From: Tubiluchus corallicola
Taxonomy: Eukaryota; Priapulida; Priapulimorpha; Priapulimorphida; Tubiluchidae
Reading direction: 5' to 3'
Length of the DNA stretch: 64,000 nucleotides
NCBI GenBank assembly: GCA_030141605.1
Contig: JAQGDQ010000072.1
Coordinates: 62,001 to 126,000, forward strand
Shown here: positions 11,005 to 21,502 of the stretch, piece after piece
Position numbering within the stretch: position 1 is the stretch's first letter
Layout: every line of letters starts with the position of its first letter
The notes under the pieces: generated by a model
Seen by the model: the letters and a program-made list of their open reading frames with translations, nothing else
The model's database searches: none
Told to the model about the DNA's origin: nothing
Program-made: the position numbers and the translations under genes

Positions 11005-11764
11005 TAATGTGCAACAATTCGGTTAAATTAATAGGATCTGTGGATCGCATGAGCATGAAATGGTTTTATGCATTTCACAAGTAATGCATTATCTAAGTGA
11101 AGATTCATGGTAAAGATAAAATGACAGACAGTAGACAGATGCAGCGTTGCTCGTTCAGACTCATAAATAAGCAGATATCAAATAATTAAGTCACAATTGC
11201 AAATTAAGTCCTGCAAGGAAAAAGCAAGATAAAAAGAAGATTATACGTATGCCTCTTAAGAAGACTAGAAATTGGAATACACTGCTTGAAACAAACTTAT
11301 ACACGCAGAAACTCTAAGTATGTACTACTAAGTCGGTAAGGAACTCAAAGCAACACATTTAAACAGACTTACATAAGATTAGTTTAATTACTTAGTGGGT
11401 TTTATAGATCTACCAAATCAAGATTTTATTACATGTATGTGGTTTTGTAATTTTTGCATTTTATATTGCGCTGTATTAATATATTGTGCAAGTTGTACTT
11501 GTCACTTTAGTTGCTTTTTTAATACATTACTAAAAGCTCATTAATTTTGCTCACTGGCACATATTTTCTGATTTTATAGATCCTTTTTGCATTTTTAACG
11601 AGAAATATATATCTGTTTGGCTAAATCTGTCTGTCAGCCTGCCTGCCTTACATTATATAACATTCTCTTTTTGCTTTAAGCAGTATTCTCCCTTTTTTAG
11701 TACAGTCTTTAGCTTGGTCCACAATTTTCGGTGTGTTTCTAAGCAAGGTGTGTTTCTTGAGTTG
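11005..11764. other. No gene recognised
   Basis: AT-rich DNA without exon-like frames or recognisable repeats. Confidence 0.5.
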
Positions 11765-12075
11765 TAGTGGCTGAGTCACGTGCGTATGGAAAATTTTTTA
11801 GCTAAGGGCCCAAAAACCGAAAATGGGAGGATATAGTGAACAGTCTTTAGGGTTGAGTAACTCTAGTGTGTAATATATCAAATGAAAGTCCCCAGTGAGA
11901 CAAATTAAGTGATATAGGTTGACCCGAGACTAAAAGACACCTGACAGATATAAAACTGTAAGGTTTGATTTCATTCTAATTAAACGTAATTCCTGGGTAA
12001 TCAAGCATGATGAATTCAGAAAAGTCAGTATTATGACCTTCAAGTAACTTTTAAGGTCATTTCAAGGTCAAATTG
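11765..12075 (+). repeat. Dispersed repeat family, copy A
   Basis: Shares with 53805-54620 the string around AAAAACCGAAAA plus ATATCAAATGAAA and GATATAGGTTGACC, and shares with 62200-62345 the stretch around AAGCA-GAATTCA-AAAA-TTATGAC. No coding capacity or terminal repeats are apparent. Two AGGTCA half-sites in direct repeat lie at its end. Confidence 0.6.
12054..12070 (+). promoter_or_regulatory. AGGTCA direct repeat spaced by five (DR5-like)
   Basis: AGGTCA-TTTCA-AGGTCA. A DR5 of this core is the established binding pattern of retinoic-acid-type nuclear receptor dimers. Occupancy cannot be inferred from sequence. The equivalent site in copy C is degenerate. Confidence 0.35.
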
Positions 12076-12339
12076 TAGAATAACGAATTTTAATGATGGA
12101 GAATGAGCTGCGCCCGCGCATAGGCAAAAGGCGCCTACTTTCTTGCTGGCTTTTTTGTTGTTTATGCTGGCTTCTAATTTTGATCGCTTGTTTGATTACG
12201 TGCTACTCCCGGTTGTTGTATGTTTTCGCTAGTATCTTTTCATGCTTTGTCATTATCTGTTCACTGATTCATCGTGGTCATACTAATTTATTTCTAACCT
12301 GTTGGAGTCGCTGACTGTGAGGGTTTTTTCCCCGTTGAT

Positions 12340-13165
12340 ACGTCAGTCAGCATTGATCCTAGCCACCGAAAATCTGATTGTAGGCATAACAGAAACTTGG
12401 CTACATAAACAAATACTTAGCAACACTATAGAATTACCTAATCACACAATAATAAGAAGAGACAGATGTAAAAATAAGAAAGGTGGAGGGGTTGCGATGT
12501 ATATACCTTCACACCTGAGACCACAAAAAATGAAAGGCATCAGAACCGGCAAGATTTAATCTGTTTGGTGCAGCATTGAGAACTATGTAATAGGAACCAT
12601 ATACAGACCACCCAATCTCAAACACAAAACATTTTTCAAATACTTTAGTGAAGAACTAGAACGCAGTGTTTTCGAAAATGAAAAAGTTCTTATAATGGGC
12701 GATTTCAACCTTGATATTTTAGCTACAAACACACTGGCATACAAAACATACACAGAGCTCTTAAAAGAATATAATGTCCACATACTTAATAACAATAAAC
12801 CTACTCGAATTTCTAAAACATCAGCCACAGTAATCGACCATTTCATTTCGAATAGTAACAATAATTTCGAAGCATATGATACTTTCCCGTGTAATTATTC
12901 AGATCACAATATTAGTAGATAAAATGACCCCAGAGCATAACAATAACCAAAATTCAGTCTGGCATTTAATGAGAGACTACGCCCAATACAACAAACATTC
13001 ATACTTAATCGACTTAGCAAAAATGAACTGGACCTCCATATATATGACTGATAAAATAGATACACAAGTTAATATTCTGATTAATAATGTCGAATATTGC
13101 CTTAATGTACATGCACCATATAAAAACGTAAAACAATTTCGCGACTTCAGATTGCGTATCGTTTG
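12340..13165 (+). pseudogene. LINE APE-type endonuclease fragment (CR1/Jockey group)
   Basis: Reads NLIVGITETWL with catalytic Glu, GGGVAMYIPSHL, then GTIYRPP-like residues near 12595 and MGDFNLDIL at 12695. TRISKTSATVIDHFIS follows and SDHN near 12900. These are the ordered motifs of a LINE endonuclease. After the SDHN box the reading continues in another frame into the linker before RT, then stops near 13165 in unrelated sequence. At least two frame changes and one stop are needed. The RT and the 3' end are absent, which suggests later deletion. The 73-codon hydrophobic frame just upstream (12093-12314) is not a recognised ORF1. Confidence 0.75.
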
Positions 13166-15334
13166 CCAACGATTTTCGCGCCTTCAGATTTCGCGGCATT
13201 TGTCTTGGTCCACTGGCTCAATGGGTTTTAAACAATAGGTATTATTGACAGTTTGAGTATACGGGAACGTTTTGGTTGTCAGTAGTGTGTGAATGTATTT
13301 ACATTGGTTTTTTTGCTACTCATTTGATTTTCTACTTTAGTTACTAAAGTAATAATTATATTTAGTTAAGTAATTTGAACTTGATGTTTAGTAACTTGAA
13401 ACGTAATTAGAATGTGTGGTAAATATGTAATTAGTCTAGAAAAGGTTTCTGTTGATTTATGCTACAGAATATTGGCAGTATATATTACTTTCTGTACTTT
13501 TTAATATTGTATTTTCCATTACGGCAGCTTCATTTTTATATTATAAGTTGCAATATGTCAGACAATAGCACATTTGCTTTAAATTTTCTCTGTAATTTGT
13601 TTCTTATTATTTCTTTATTTGTTTTTTTGTTTAGAATAAACAACTATGCAACCTAAGATGTTTTCTTGCATCCGTTGCAATGATGGATCATTAGTAATGC
13701 CCTTTTGTACTTGCAATGCTTCCTTGAAACTTATGAACATATTTTCTCAATTGTCCACATTATGTTATACCAAGAAATAATACGTTTATTATTTCTGGCA
13801 CGAATCGCATAACAAAATCTTGAATAGTAGCTTAAAAACAGTGTAGTCTACTGCGACATTGGGCCAAGGCATGGACGTAAAAGGTATTTGTCATTTTCTA
13901 CCATAGCCTATAGCATCTTCTGTAGACTCTATTGGTTTCAAAAGCGCCATGTATAGCCTGTATTATTTTTTTACTACAGGCTAAACTAGCAGTCACACTA
14001 AAAGACTACAAGAAAAGATTAATGCCATAGATGTAATGTCTCGCATGCGTAGAAGGAGATTGTTAATCAGTGTACAACACGAGATCCATTGTTGACAGGT
14101 ATTGGAGCACAATTAAACACGCAGGGTTGAAGCATGACTTACTTCGCAGAGGTAAATGTAACTAAAATTATTATCTTCCACAGTAACTCTAACACTAGAA
14201 AAATATTTTATAAGTGTGCCATTTTTTCGTTTTTTCTATTTGTGTCAGTTTTCCCCGTACCGTTTTTTCCTGTACCATTTTTACCGTGAAATTTTTACCT
14301 GTGCCATTTTACCGTGCGCCATGATGTGCTGTTTTCATCTGTAGCGTTATTTATAATTGCTACGCACGATGTACTCTTGTACATGCATCTTTTAATATTG
14401 GTAAATATATTCTGTCTATTTGTCGATATTATGTACCAATCAACCTGCTGAGTCGCTTCTTTTCTCAAAGTAAAACTATTGTCTCTCATCGCGAATTCCA
14501 CATCACACCCGTAATTAAGCTAAGACATCGCTGTGAAAACTTGAGACGCTAATCAGACCAGGGTAACTGATCAGTCCAAACAATCGTTTCGTCTTCTAAT
14601 TGCCCTGTGACAATCGCTCTTCTTAATCGTGCAATACGAGTGGTTAGCAACAAATCGTATTTTAATCGCATCAACTGCGCGGGCACGGATCGATTCACAG
14701 TAATTAACCGACCTCCATACGTGTTACAAAAACACTCCGCAGTTAGCGAACGCATGCTAAAATTTGGTACCTAATAGGCTAATGCTTATTTCTCCAAGTA
14801 TCACTAGACTTTTCCAGTAGTGTATAGAGTAGTGCGTCGAGTCATCTAGTATATGTTGTGCAATACTTATGCGGGTGACATACGCGAAAAAAAACCGAAT
14901 TGACTTCTTTGGCTGGACTTGACCTCGTTTCATCTGTGAAATTAATAGAAAAAACAGTCAGAAAATTAAGTCAGAAAACTAATTAGCAATACGACTCAAA
15001 ATCAGATTTTGACTGGAAAAGCTCTCGAACGATAAATAAGATGATGAGTTCAATCATTGTTTTCATAGATACATGAAGTTTTGCTATATATTTTTTGTTT
15101 TATTCCTAATTTTAAATCACTCTTTATATATTTCCTGTTGACGAATGCTATTGTATAAATAAAATGACTAAAATTACTGGGTTGTTTATTAATCAAATTT
15201 TATTCTTGTTTTAAAGAATTAAAAACCTTTTTGTTTTGCTCATTTGGCATTGGAATTTTCCATATTGGTTGTTCGTTCTAATGCTTCTTAAATTTAGTGT
15301 ACTGTTATTAATTATTGGCTTGAATTTTTATTGT
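13166..15334. other. No gene recognised
   Basis: AT-rich DNA. Only a degenerate tandem array at 14240-14325 stands out. No domain, splice-bounded exon or element end was identified. Confidence 0.5.
14240..14325. repeat. Degenerate GTGCCATTTTTACC array
   Basis: On the plus strand, CCGTACCGTTTTTTCCTG, TACCATTTTTACCGTG, AAATTTTTACCTGTG and CCATTTTACCGTG follow one another. The complementary motif GGTAAAAATGGCAC forms the array at 22740-22880. Confidence 0.6.
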
Positions 15335-16165
15335 TAGTTTTTGTTTCTTCTCACAATGATTCTCCTCACAAGTTACGTTTACATGTAGTTGTGTTCACTC
15401 GATTCTGTGTCGTAACTATCCGCACATTTTCCACACTTGGCATTTTTGTTACACCACTTAGCGACACGGTTAAAAGGTTTGCACTTGTAGCAGCATGTTT
15501 CATCATAAACTCCTGCTCATTACGCATCAACTAACCTATAAGAATAACCTGATCTAAAACCTCTTCCAATTCATCACTAGAACGAAATGTTAGTTTTCCT
15601 AAAGGTATGTAGCCAACTTTACGCTTGAAGCATTCAAATTTCACACCATCATTATATTTTCCTTTACCGCTAAAACTTTATCTGTCAGCGTCACATCGCA
15701 ATTTCTTAAAAGACCAACATACTAAGTATTAGGTTTCCTGGCTTTTGTGTTTGACTTTAAATAATTTGGCTTCTAGTTTGCTATGAACTCATTAGCTGAA
15801 GCTTTGTTCCTTAATTGCAACTGAACTTTCACGTTAGCCGTTCTGAATGCCATGTCGAATTTGGTTCTGGGATAATAGTTGCCTAAGTTTTTCTTTACGT
15901 TTGTACTAGTGTTTACTAAAGGTTTGTCTTTGTCATTGTCAATGATTACTGTTCGTTCTGTGACATACTGAACTTGTGTAGAGATTTTACTGTTAAGCTG
16001 CTTAGGTTTGGAAAAACCTATACTTTGAGAGAAAGTAGACTTCACTATTTCGTTATATAACACATTAGACCTATTCGTTTTCTTAGCTAAATCTGTTCCT
16101 TTTTGTTCTGTTTTTGCAACTTTTGTGTCACATTCGTTAAGGTTTTCGTGGCAGTATTATCTCTC
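15335..16165 (-). pseudogene. LINE ORF1 (gag-like) fragment with zinc knuckle
   Basis: ORF1 proteins of this kind bind element RNA. On the minus strand a Lys/Asn-rich open frame runs from about 16155 to 15773 (YNEIVKSTFSQS, KPLVNTSTNVKKN, FRTANVKVQL). After frame changes come VGYIPLGKLTFRSSDELEEV and, at 15384-15504, CYKC-x9-C followed by CGKCADSYDTES. These are recognisable CCHC-type knuckles in which the histidine of the first is replaced by Arg and the second is incomplete. No endonuclease or RT of the same element is adjacent. Broken by at least two frameshifts. Confidence 0.65.
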
Positions 16166-17153
16166 TATGCAATAATTTTACTGCAATTTAAATGCTCCAA
16201 ACGTATTTTTCTTCTGTATTAGCTGTATTGCTTCTGCCAAAAATGGTGCCGTTTTCTGTCTAATGAAGTATATCGGAAGTTCTCGTCCTCCTCGTTCATA
16301 TGCAGACTTTTGTCTGTCGTGCCATCTGGAGGCTTTTTCTGGAAGCAATTTAAAGGTCTATATGTGAAATATTTTGCTCGACGTGCTTACTGCTTTAGAC
16401 CTTAGACTTAGAGTAATTACACCTTAATGGCCGCTTACCTGTAGGATTCAAACTGGTTCTCCCGCTTAGTTTTAGTACTTGTTACTTGATACAAATAAAT
16501 AATCGACATATTTACTGCGATATCACCACAACTCTTGAATGTATAGTTTTAAAACCACTCAATTTGAATTTGTTGGTTGTTTGCGATCAAAAACATAAAA
16601 TTCGTACATTAACACTATCCTATAGTAAAATTTAATTTATTTTTATCTTTATTTAATTCAGTGCATATAGTACTATATTAGCTATATTTACAATACACAT
16701 AAAAAATAAATAAAATGTAGCGTAAAATCATTTTATTTGTTATAACTAAAAGAAATTCATATATGCCAGTCACTGGACTTTTAGCCCAAAAGCAGGAATT
16801 ACACACACAAAAACAAATATACACAGTAACAATCAGGCAAAACGTAATTTGACAAGCACTATACAGAAGAATATGCGCAGAAGATGTATATTAGTCTTAA
16901 CGGCTGGTGCAGTATAGATTAAAGAGTACAGAATTGATACAAAATTTCATGATTAAATAATTCAATATATTGCTATAAGTTGATTTCAATATTATAAAAA
17001 GTTGTGTATTGTCTAGAATTATTGCAATGATAATACAATAAAAATTAATTTGAGAAACAAGACTAAAAACTTTTACGGAACTAAAAATGTTGGAGCTACT
17101 TACGTAGGTTCGTTTTTGGATTTAGGAATAAAGATGACACGATGGCAAATTTC
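16166..17153. other. No gene recognised
   Basis: Strongly AT-rich DNA with no element ends or coding motifs seen. Confidence 0.5.
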
Positions 17154-17296
17154 GCAGTTTTCTGTTTGAAATCTTTGAACTTGCATTTATACGTATATAT
17201 ATATATATATATATATATGTATTTATATTATTATACGTATATACATATAATAATAATGTATAAATGAAGTTCAAAGATTTCAAACTGCAAACTGCA
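17154..17296. repeat. Inverted repeat around AT microsatellite
   Basis: The left arm (17154-17190) and right arm (17259-17296) share GTTTGAAATCTTTGAAC and flanking bases in inverted orientation. They enclose TACGTATA units and two (TA)n runs. The whole could fold into a long AT-rich hairpin. The right arm abuts the 3' end of the REL-type LINE. Confidence 0.7.
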
Positions 17297-17299
17297 ATA

Positions 17300-19200
17300 T
17301 ATCTATGTTGTGGTTCGGCTGTGATACGAGAAGTTTATGGAAACTTTCTAATCTCTTTTCATTGGTTTTCGAAATAAACCTGTTACATCCAATCTCGCTT
17401 GCAGAATATTGTACTTTAAAATCGTTTTCCTCAATGTCTGCCTCCAAGCTTGCATATTTATTCTCTTTAAACAGGTGGTTTTTTTCAATTTTCAGGTCAA
17501 AAGAGACTGTCAGCTCGAATATGAATAGCTTCTTTTGCAGTTTATCAAATACTCATATGTCAGGGCATGGACGTAATTTGTGTACATTCAAGTGGTATAG
17601 TGCTAATTCTATTATTGTTAAAACCAGGTAAATCAATATGAACTATTAAGCCAGTTGGCAGACGCTGAAGAATTTGCTTACACCAAAAATGAACTATGTT
17701 ATTGTGGCGCCAAGTGTATCTACCTCGTTGGAAGAAAATTTTGACAAAAATTGAAGATGTGAAACAATGATTCAGTGGAGTTGCAGTTTGAGCACTTTGC
17801 CGTGGTTTTCTTGCCCCAGACAGAAAGATTGTCATTAATTGGCGGCTCATCGAGCTCGGCATTATACATGAATTTAAAAACGCCCTTTGGAAGATTATAA
17901 ACCATACTTTTCCAGTCAGTGCAATTCTAAAATGGCCTTGCATCAACAGAGTTTCGATTTTGTCTTGCCAGTCAGACTGGATAAGAGATTGAACTTTAGC
18001 CTTTGTTTCTTTTTTGAGCTTAGTAGTGGTTTGTTCTGTCGGGTTGAGATCAGTGAAAATATTGTCGCAGTACACTGAAATTGATTTATTACGTGACCAT
18101 GAGCCTTCTCTGGATAATTTATTAACTAAAACTGATTGAACTAGTTCGTCATCATTTTTTCTTTCTAATATATATATATATATGCTATGGCACATTTCTT
18201 TATAAATATGACTAGGCTGCGTCAAGTTAGGCCTTCAGCAAGATGCAAGAACGCTGGCATTACAGGTTTCGTATTACCAGCCGTACAGAAACCTATTAGC
18301 TAGAGGATCGAGTTCATCGAGATGAGCATATATCACTGGCAGTTAGGGTAAATATTAGAGAAGGCAGAAAATATCCATCGTCAATTTTGATATTATATAT
18401 ACTTCGCATGTTGCATGAATCAATATTCTGTAAACTCGTCTCTATTTTCGAATGAATAATCTTGAAGTAGTCTGCTTTACTGTTTTTGATTATTATTGCG
18501 GAGCCAAAAAACTTGTGGTCATTCTCAAACAGTGAAGGTATATTGGTATCTGCTACAGAAAGGTTAATTTCAACAGGTGACCCTTTTGTTATGGACAGAG
18601 ATCTGTATTTACTTGGTTTTGACCTTTAGACCCAAGTAGCTAGAATATTTTTGAATCTTTTCTATGATTCATTGGTGGGTTTACTTGTTCCGTGTGGTTA
18701 GAAAAAGTCATCTGCAAATGGTAGTGTGATACAATGGGAATCATTTAAAGTATAACGATGCGTAATTTCTGTATTGATCAATGAGTTGAAGCATAAAATG
18801 AAGACAATAGAAGAGAAGGTATCATCCTGGAAGATGCCTTTAGAGAAATGAAAAGTTTCTGTCGTCCAATTGTTCGTGTGTACAGGTTAGTCAGGTTAAT
18901 GTACAGAGTTTTGACATAGATTTGTATTTCTGGAGGAAAACAATTTCTTTGAAGTGTGAAGTTGATCAAATCGTGAGATACTGAGCCAACTGGATCTTCC
19001 AGGTAAAACTGGATCTTCCACATGAAATGACATGATCTTTTTCTATTTATTTGTATCAGAGATTATTCATGTAAAACAGTATCATATTCCATACAAACGT
19101 TTTTTCCCTTTATAAAAGTTTTCTTGAAAGCAGTGTTCACAAGCCCATTGGATTTGATAAAAGACGCAGTACGATTTTGGTGGAAACTTAGTCGAAGCGT
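17300..19200 (-). mobile_element. Degenerate LINE with restriction-like endonuclease (R2/Hero/NeSL/Utopia grade)
   Basis: Minus-strand remnants of one long pol frame: RT palm, catalytic FADD, thumb, CCHC zinc motif, RHN motif and a C-terminal PD-ELTV-KxxKY stretch. That order, with the nuclease after RT rather than before it, defines early-branching LINEs with a REL endonuclease. The exact clade is not resolved. The 5' part upstream of RT was not found. Confidence 0.7.
17300..19200 (-). pseudogene. REL-type LINE pol remnant
   Basis: The protein of an intact relative would cut a specific DNA target with its C-terminal nuclease and prime reverse transcription there. Readable parts in order are CEHCFQ (about 19130) and GSVSHDLINFTLQRNCFPPE with KTLYINL (19023-18870). 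The catalytic FADDF sits at 18707-18718, followed by LTTRNK and SYLGLKVKTK. Then come RSLSITKGSPVEINLS and HKFFGSAI of the thumb. The zinc motif C-x2-C-x7-H-x4-C lies at 17744-17794, RGRYTWRHN at about 17700-17728, PDI at about 17565, ELTV at 17505-17516 and KENKY at 17453-17467. The last three fit the PD-(D/E)xK core. Many stops and frameshifts, so inactive. Confidence 0.7.
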
Positions 19201-20738
19201 AGACGATTAGTGTAGTTAACAGTGTAGCAGAGAGATCTTTATCGGTTGTCTCTCTCTGGTGTCCAACATAATGGTTAGGATATGTATAGATGCACAACAC
19301 ATTTATAAACACCACAGTAACACAATGAGACAATATCATTTTGTGTTTCAAACTGGAATTGCCGAATATGCAGAGCTGTAAACAACAAACTATCCATTCA
19401 ACCGTGACAGAGCGAAACATATCCTGATAAAACTGATTTCTAAAATTAATAACTAAAAATCAAAAATGCGCTTTCGCAAAAAAAATTACATCTTAAATTC
19501 ATCACATAATATGTTTCGCCAATTTTTAAAAAATAGAGACTCAAACAAAACATCAAAATTTATACAGCCACAAACGAGAATGTCATTTTTACTTGCAAGT
19601 ACGCGATTTCTTGAGCTATAGCAGCTCTTTCTCATTACTACTTTAAAGTGTGGAACATTATTGTGTGCTCTTATATAAAACGTTCTCGTACCTAATTCGT
19701 AATATTTAAAAAAATTTACTAAGAGCAACATTATACCGCAATCTGAGTTTCGCAATATTACATCTCCCATAGAATATCCATATGCTGCTACAATAAACTC
19801 CACTGCAGTACGATTTGAACAAGATACTTTTTACTTCCTATGAACAATAATAAAATTTATTACATAGTGTATGATCTCTTGCGTAGAATAATCTTAACTG
19901 GTTAACAGTATCTACGTCATCACAATAATCATCAGATAATATGTTCGCCAGATATTTTTACTAACATTAATTGGTTTATCATTAAGAAAAACTTTTAAAG
20001 TTACATCTAACTGGTTAACAATATCTACGTCATTACTACTGTATAATCATTAGATTAATCAATGATTTTTTTAGGGAACTGTATGTCGACGTTATTTACT
20101 GAATATGGAAAATCACTGTCTACACTAGATATGATACGATGGAACTAATAGTATCTTAATTATTTTGCTTAGATCTGTTATAGTGTATTTAAAGTCTTAA
20201 CCTATGCATTTAAATTATAGCATTAAACCTAGGAAATCTAGCTCACCGTAACTAGATTTTTAAAAATAACAGCAGTTACCGTTTTTAGTTTTGCCGTATG
20301 TAAATAACTTCATTGGCAAACTTGATAGGTTAAATCACAATATACGTCACTTTTTCGAAAAAAAACATTGATGTAGGAAGCCTTAATCTGCCTAACGGAA
20401 TGGTACTGTCAAGCCTAATACATTCGATAAATTTCTAAAATGCAGTTATGCATTTCCCAGTCTTGGTGTGTATTCGATCGTAAATTCGGTTTTGGACGTC
20501 GGCGCGAAAGATAATATTAATAACTTATATGCATATTTTGCTTCTAGCAGAATTGAGCTTGACTAATTCTTTTATAGGCTATTAAACATGACAGTTACCT
20601 TTCGTATCGCGGAGAAAATAATGGCATGGAAGAATAAATTCCGTTTTTCTTTAATATAATTTTCAAGTGAAAAGCTATTGGCACCTTTGGCAAAATGTCG
20701 AGTAAATTATATTTGTTTTTAGAAATTTTCTCTTATAT
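19201..20738. other. No gene recognised; short duplication
   Basis: AT-rich DNA. AACTGGTTAACAGTATCTAC at 19899 recurs near 20008 with similar following bases, an imperfect duplication of about 110 bp. Nothing else identified. Confidence 0.5.
19895..20070. repeat. Imperfect tandem duplication, about 110-bp period
   Basis: TAACTGGTTAACA-TATCTACGTCAT followed by ATAATCAT-AGAT occurs twice. Confidence 0.6.
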
Positions 20739-20832
20739 TGTTTTTAAATGTATGCAAGGATTTGATCCAATGATATAAATTAGTCAGAGGAGATTTTAGC
20801 ATGGATCAAATCCTTGCATACATTTAAAAACA
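20739..20832. repeat. Perfect 31-bp inverted repeat, 32-bp loop
   Basis: The arm at 20739-20769 is the exact reverse complement of 20802-20832; the core is ATGTATGCAAGGATTTGATC. The right arm runs straight into the TA/TG microsatellite. Confidence 0.95.
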
Positions 20833-20863
20833 TATATATAAATGTGTATGTAAAATGATAAAC

Positions 20864-20935
<72 letters not shown>
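20833..20935. repeat. (TA)n and (TG)n compound microsatellite
   Basis: TATATA units followed by about 26 TG units. The reverse strand gives a spurious Thr-His open frame. Confidence 0.97.
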
Positions 20936-20937
<2 letters not shown>

Positions 20938-20989
20938 GTATATAAATATACGTGAAACTATGTGATTTTCACTTGTGTTGGTAATGAAT

Positions 20990-21160
20990 GAGCGAACGAA
21001 CGAACGAACGAATGAACCAATCAACCAGCCAATCCACCAACTAACCAAACAACCAACAAAACCAATCAACCAACCACTCAACTAACCAACCAGCCAACAA
21101 GCAAACCAATCAACCAACAAAGCACCAAACTATTCATCCACCTAACCAATCAAACACTCA
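20990..21160. repeat. Degenerate GAAC / CCAA tetranucleotide array
   Basis: Starts as clean GAAC units, then passes into CCAACCAAT, CCACCAACT and similar four-base steps with drift. Confidence 0.85.
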
Positions 21161-21244
21161 CAATAGAGTACTGTTGCAGGAAAATTCGTGAACGGTTTAA
21201 AATTTAAACGAAATGCCGGAAGCGCGCCATCCGAAACATAGCCT

Positions 21245-21502
21245 GTTACTTAAGTTTGTACGTTTTACATGATTTTTTTTCGTTCCAGAACAACATACGC
21301 GCGAACGCGACCATAGCTAGATTTTTAAAACTGCTAGTTTTGAAAACAGCTGTAAGCGGCTCGTAGAGCTGCTGGAAGCTGAAACTTGGTACAACATGCT
21401 TTATCATGGTAATACTTAATATTTCGAAGCCGATGCGAATCGCAGGAAAGAACTCAGTAAGCAAATAACCAATGCATCGCATTCCGGGCTAGTTACTTAA
21501 GT
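21245..21502 (-). mobile_element. Possible short retroposon with 11-bp direct flanks
   Basis: GTTACTTAAGT occurs at 21245-21255 and again at 21492-21502, bracketing about 236 bp. On the minus strand the insert ends in an A-rich GAAAAAAAATCATG stretch, the layout of a reverse-transcribed short element. It contains a 78-codon frame with ATG and no recognised domain. The flank is nearly palindromic (ACTTAAGT), so chance cannot be excluded. Confidence 0.3.

Noticed and set aside
12093-12314. 73-codon hydrophobic frame with ATG, two possible membrane segments
   Set aside because: Rich in TTG/CTG by composition, no homology recognised, and it spans the junction of repeat copy A and the LINE fragment.
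20824-21081. Minus-strand frame with a Thr-His run
   Set aside because: Generated by the TG/TA microsatellite and the following tetranucleotide array.
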